Shown in pieces: positions 61,253 to 64,000 of a stretch of DNA of 64,000 nt (its first letter is position 1; each line of letters opens with the position of its first letter). Origin of the DNA: an archaeon (GTDB lineage: Archaea; Thermoproteota; Nitrososphaeria; Nitrososphaerales; JACAEJ01). Under the pieces are notes generated by a model, which did no database searches, was not told the DNA's origin, and saw nothing but the letters and a program-made list of their open reading frames with translations. The stretch is taken from positions 62,001-126,000 of the forward strand of contig JACGUK010000006.1 in NCBI GenBank assembly GCA_024256265.1, written 5' to 3'. Made by a program: the position numbers and the translations under genes.

Positions 61253-61537
61253 TTAATCTCTTATGCTCTCCAAAGTGCTTAAAGCTGACCAGATAGTTAC
61301 ACGGGCAAATGATGGCATGTTAGGGTCTTGAGAGATTTCATCGAGCATGCTTATGGCATTGGCAGCTCTAACACCTATGCTCAGCTTTGTATCTTGAAGC
61401 ATGATTATGGAATCTTTGACTATCTTTCTTATGTTTCTTGGAGTAATAGTGCTATCTGCTACTGTTTGTAGTGTATTGATGGCTTTTGTAAGCTTTTCTT
61501 CATTCTCCTTATGCCTTTTAGAGCTCATAATCCTCAC
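61253..61537 (-). CDS. UPF0147 family protein
   Basis: A 94-aa helical archaeal protein: INTLQTVADSTITPRNIRKI, LSIGVRAANAISMLDEISQD and PSFARVTIWSALSTLESI. The family is conserved across archaea with unknown function. ATG 61537 may be replaced by ATG 61528 (MSSKRHKENEE). Confidence 0.88.
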   Translation of the reverse strand: MRIMSSKRHKENEEKLTKAINTLQTVADSTITPRNIRKIVKDSIIMLQDTKLSIGVRAANAISMLDEISQDPNMPSFARVTIWSALSTLESIRD

Positions 61538-61647
61538 CCAAGGTTCTTATGATCATTATAAACCTGAATAAATAAGAATTATGGATAACAGCTTCATATT
61601 TAAATATTAAAGTTTACATATCAATCACTTCTAATATCAAATAGACC

Positions 61648-61986
61648 TTGACTGAAGCTAAGAAAGGAAAGATTAGTGATGCTATAGAGCTCATGAGAAA
61701 AGGAGCAACTCTACTAAAGGAGGCATGCCCAAAGTGTGGAGGACTTCAAGTTAGATATAAGAAAAGAGATTTATGCTTAAACTGTGATGATCTATCAGAC
61801 ATAAGTGCTATAGAAATTAGTTCTTTAAGTGAATTGACTACAAATTTAGGAGAGCTAGTGCTAAGCAAGATTCAGAGACTATATGATGCTTTAAGCAGAG
61901 AAGAGGATCTGGATAAACAAGAAAGAATAGCAAACCTAATCCTTCTATACATGGATATAATGGATAAGATAAAGAAGACTAAATAG
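61648..61986 (+). CDS. Sjogren's/scleroderma autoantigen 1 (Sssca1) family zinc protein
   Basis: A 112-aa protein starting at TTG: ISDAIELMRKGATLLKEACP then CGGLQVRYKKRDLCLNC, the C-P-x-C...C-x-x-C zinc ribbon of the archaeal Sssca1/ZNRD2 family. The remainder is a helical tail (LSKIQRLYDALSREEDL). Archaeal role unknown. Confidence 0.88.
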   Translation: MTEAKKGKISDAIELMRKGATLLKEACPKCGGLQVRYKKRDLCLNCDDLSDISAIEISSLSELTTNLGELVLSKIQRLYDALSREEDLDKQERIANLILLYMDIMDKIKKTK

Positions 61987-62192
61987 AAAGTATAATAATG
62001 ATTATTTAAGCGATTTTAAGATTATCGACAAAGCAAATTACAGAGGGATTTATGGAAGAAGGTCATAAGCAAGGGAGAGCTGAAGCGCTACCTGGCTAAG
62101 AGATGGAATGTCCAAACTATATTGCTAGGTAGGAAGAATAATATGTCGTCAACTAGCAGCCAATACTCCTACCCCTTTACGAATTTTCTAAA

Positions 62193-63920
62193 TTATAGTT
62201 TCAGCACTTCCTCCAATCGAATGGATATCAGTTTCTTGCGTTCTATTAAAAACAATGGATAATTTTCTAGATCCCATAATTTTTCGGAGTCTGGAATTAA
62301 ATGTACCGATAGCTTAGACTTATCCAGTGTAGATAAATAGGATCTTGGCGGTTCATTGAGTTTTGAAAGGTTTTCATCTCTGCCAAGGTAGCGTAAGTTC
62401 CCAATATCCCAAATCAGCTCCTCTTCAAATCTGCCATGTAACAAACTCTTCGGGAATATATGTTCAATGTTTGGCTTATTACCTGAATAAAGTGGTTGAA
62501 AATCGATCACTGCCCTCCTATGATATAATAGGTTTAGAATGAGTTTCTTGGACATCGTGGCGGACTTGCTCTTCTTGTTGAGAATGTCAAATTGTATGCC
62601 AGTAGCTCTTTTCATGTCAGTTCGCACAAATTCTTCTATTTCTGATTTGGGAAAAATTTCTTTGTTCTGATTGATAAGCTCGGTGCATTTGTCGATAAGA
62701 TTATCTGGATTGCCACTGAAGTGCCTATTTAGCAATGTGATGCAAAGCCAAACGAAAATGATGCGCTTTTCTTTCTCATTTATTTTGCAATCTTTAACAT
62801 AAGCGTAATAGATCATCGGAATTATGGCGTTATTGCTCGGTAATGCATCCTTTGAAGCAAGAGAGTTTTCTCTTAGAAAATCAACAGTCCAGCCTACGCT
62901 TGTTGTTATCTTAGGCCATTCTGCTTTGATTGCTTCGAGGTTCTTTTTGTTTTGACCCCGAAATTTGTCAGCGCTGTACTTCGCTCCGGTTCCAATAAGC
63001 GTCAAACATGTTTTTATAAGAAAATCTTTATCGAAACCGACGTCTACTTTGCTATTCATATCTTTCAAGAGGTCGGTAAATATCTGTTCAGATTCAAGCC
63101 AATCTACCTTTAGTATCGAAAATAGCAGGTCTGATTTTGAGAGAACGGTTCCACCAGAATTTGCACGAATAAAAATCTCGAGAATCCTATCTATATCAAC
63201 GTTACCGTTTTCATCCAAGGTGTCTCTAACCACATAGGCGCGAAGTACTTTGTCTTCACGAAACACCTTTCTCAGTTTGTCAATGTTTCGTTCAATCAGC
63301 TCTTTATCTTTTTCACTGGGAGGAATACCAACAGATTCAAGTTGAGAGATTGCCCTTTTACGGATAACGTAGTTCTCTTCATCTGCATATATAAGATCTC
63401 TTAACAGTAACCATGTTGGTTTATGTAATGGATTCTTTTCATCAGAAAAATAAAAAGAATACAAAATGCCATTTTCATCCGGTTTTGTGCCGCTTAGTAT
63501 ATCGAAATATATAGATTGCCCGTCATATGTTCCCAGCAAGCTAAAGTACAATGATTGAAGACGTTGTTGACCATCGAGCACTAAGTATTTTATGTCATCA
63601 CTAGGCTGCTTATCATACTCGAATTTTAGTGGTTCTTCTTTTGAATCATATGATTTAATAAAAAATCTTCTAACAAGTCTACATTTTGTATTCCACACCA
63701 GCATTTCCCCAATAGGGTATCCACGCATTATTGAATCGAGTAATAGACGAATCTGGTCTTTCTTCCAAACGAATGGTCTCTGCATATGGGGAAGGGCAAA
63801 TACTCTCTGATCAATTTTACTGACCCATTCATAGATCGGGGCGTCAATACGATCTTGGAGGGATGGAATATATATCAAATCTTTAATTCTTACTCTCCTA
63901 AGCTTTTTAAACTTTAGCAA
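62193..63920 (-). CDS. DUF262/DUF1524 defence nuclease (GmrSD-like)
   Basis: The 575-aa protein has DUF262 motifs: ALPHMQRPFVWKKDQIRLLL, SIMRGYPIGEMLVW, YLVLDGQQRLQSLYF (the DGQQR NTPase-like motif) and FIRANSGGTVLSKSDLL. The C-terminal quarter has PNIEHIFPKSLL then WDIGNLRYLGR, an HNH-type DUF1524 nuclease. This is the fused GmrS-GmrD layout of Type IV restriction proteins that attack modified DNA, and of related phage-defence proteins. The start is TTG, overlapping the upstream reading frame by 14 bases. Confidence 0.85.
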   Translation of the reverse strand: MLKFKKLRRVRIKDLIYIPSLQDRIDAPIYEWVSKIDQRVFALPHMQRPFVWKKDQIRLLLDSIMRGYPIGEMLVWNTKCRLVRRFFIKSYDSKEEPLKFEYDKQPSDDIKYLVLDGQQRLQSLYFSLLGTYDGQSIYFDILSGTKPDENGILYSFYFSDEKNPLHKPTWLLLRDLIYADEENYVIRKRAISQLESVGIPPSEKDKELIERNIDKLRKVFREDKVLRAYVVRDTLDENGNVDIDRILEIFIRANSGGTVLSKSDLLFSILKVDWLESEQIFTDLLKDMNSKVDVGFDKDFLIKTCLTLIGTGAKYSADKFRGQNKKNLEAIKAEWPKITTSVGWTVDFLRENSLASKDALPSNNAIIPMIYYAYVKDCKINEKEKRIIFVWLCITLLNRHFSGNPDNLIDKCTELINQNKEIFPKSEIEEFVRTDMKRATGIQFDILNKKSKSATMSKKLILNLLYHRRAVIDFQPLYSGNKPNIEHIFPKSLLHGRFEEELIWDIGNLRYLGRDENLSKLNEPPRSYLSTLDKSKLSVHLIPDSEKLWDLENYPLFLIERKKLISIRLEEVLKL

Positions 63921-64000
63921 AAGTTACAAAAGAACGCAGAAAATCCCCTTTTTGCATACCTTCATCATGGATTTCTTCGCAGAGCAATCTGACTTTAGAG
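63907..64000 (-). CDS. C-terminal end of an unidentified gene (truncated by window edge)
   Basis: About 30 codons are visible: KVRLLCEEIHDEGMQKGDFL, then RSFVTFAKV and TAA at 63907-63909. It lies upstream of, and overlaps, the DUF262 gene by 14 bases, so both are one unit. The family cannot be told; the gene continues outside the window. The coupling suggests it is part of the same defence module. Confidence 0.45.
   Translation of the reverse strand, partial: SKVRLLCEEIHDEGMQKGDFLRSFVTFAKV

Noticed and set aside
62040..62190. Plus-strand frame reading DLWKKVISKGELKRYLAKRW
   Set aside because: Composition is coding-like, but there is no start, no known family, and it runs into the end of the DUF262 gene; it may be a remnant but cannot be supported as a gene.
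1..64000. CRISPR arrays, rRNA genes, insertion sequences
   Set aside because: No regular spaced repeats, no rRNA-like stretch and no transposase or terminal inverted repeats were recognised by eye.

Overview
The window is a stretch of archaeal chromosome, A+T-rich and gene-dense. The archaeal assignment rests on Cbf5, aIF5B, S6e, the aIF2 gamma subunit, NAC, the MBF1-type factor, the UPF0147 protein, a Clp1-type RNA kinase, DUF1512, AbrB/PIN toxin-antitoxin pairs, a PaREP1 protein and TATA-like boxes set 25-30 bases before genes. A DUF2153-like protein, PaREP1 and tRNAs carrying several introns point to the TACK/Thermoproteota side, perhaps a Bathyarchaeia-like anaerobe, but the exact lineage cannot be read from this window. 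TTG starts are frequent.

Layout. 0-1.2 kb: end of cytidylate kinase, then cbf5. 1.2-10.8 kb: a surface-glycan block of eight glycosyltransferases on both strands and a zinc-type dTDP-rhamnose-4-epimerase-like enzyme; one glycosyltransferase is frameshifted. 11.4-21.6 kb: a complete [NiFe] uptake hydrogenase locus with maturation genes hypF, C, E, D, A, a Mrp-type ATPase in the HypB role and a maturation protease, plus cytochrome b, large subunit and Tat-exported small subunit. 21.9-29 kb: translation block (tRNA-Val, aIF5B, S6e, aIF2 gamma, PIN nuclease) with several tiny genes, a two-intron tRNA-Gly and DUF1512. 29-32.3 kb: a methyltransferase and a large surface protein. 32.3-36.1 kb: tRNA-Pro, MarC, and the three-gene module that makes homocysteine from sulfide. 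36-44.9 kb: NAD kinase, an alcohol dehydrogenase, an MGMT-like protein, a vapBC pair, intron-bearing tRNA-Thr and tRNA-Met, a TrmB regulator with three sensor repeats, and an overlapping Clp1/RNase H-fold pair. 45-52.3 kb: a P-loop-less RecA-like protein next to cofE, topoisomerase I, an AIR-synthase-like protein and a chorismate lyase. 52.3-58.7 kb: an accessory island of toxin-antitoxin modules, gene remnants and duplicated debris. 58.7-62 kb: beta-RFAP synthase and the PUA-NAC, MBF1 and UPF0147 housekeeping genes. 62.2-64 kb: a DUF262/HNH defence-type nuclease that runs with a gene cut by the window edge.

How the parts fit. The hydrogenase would feed electrons from H2 through cytochrome b into the membrane. 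CofE (F420) together with chorismate lyase and beta-RFAP synthase (tetrahydromethanopterin) implies F420- and H4MPT-based C1 chemistry. The COG1900, NIL-ferredoxin and COG2122 trio implies direct sulfide assimilation into homocysteine. No methanogenesis gene is visible here.

Two broad signals stand out. Four of the five tRNA genes carry introns, seven in total, mostly at non-canonical positions. Several otherwise good genes are also broken by single-base changes in or near short homopolymers, which may be real decay or assembly error; the affected entries say so.
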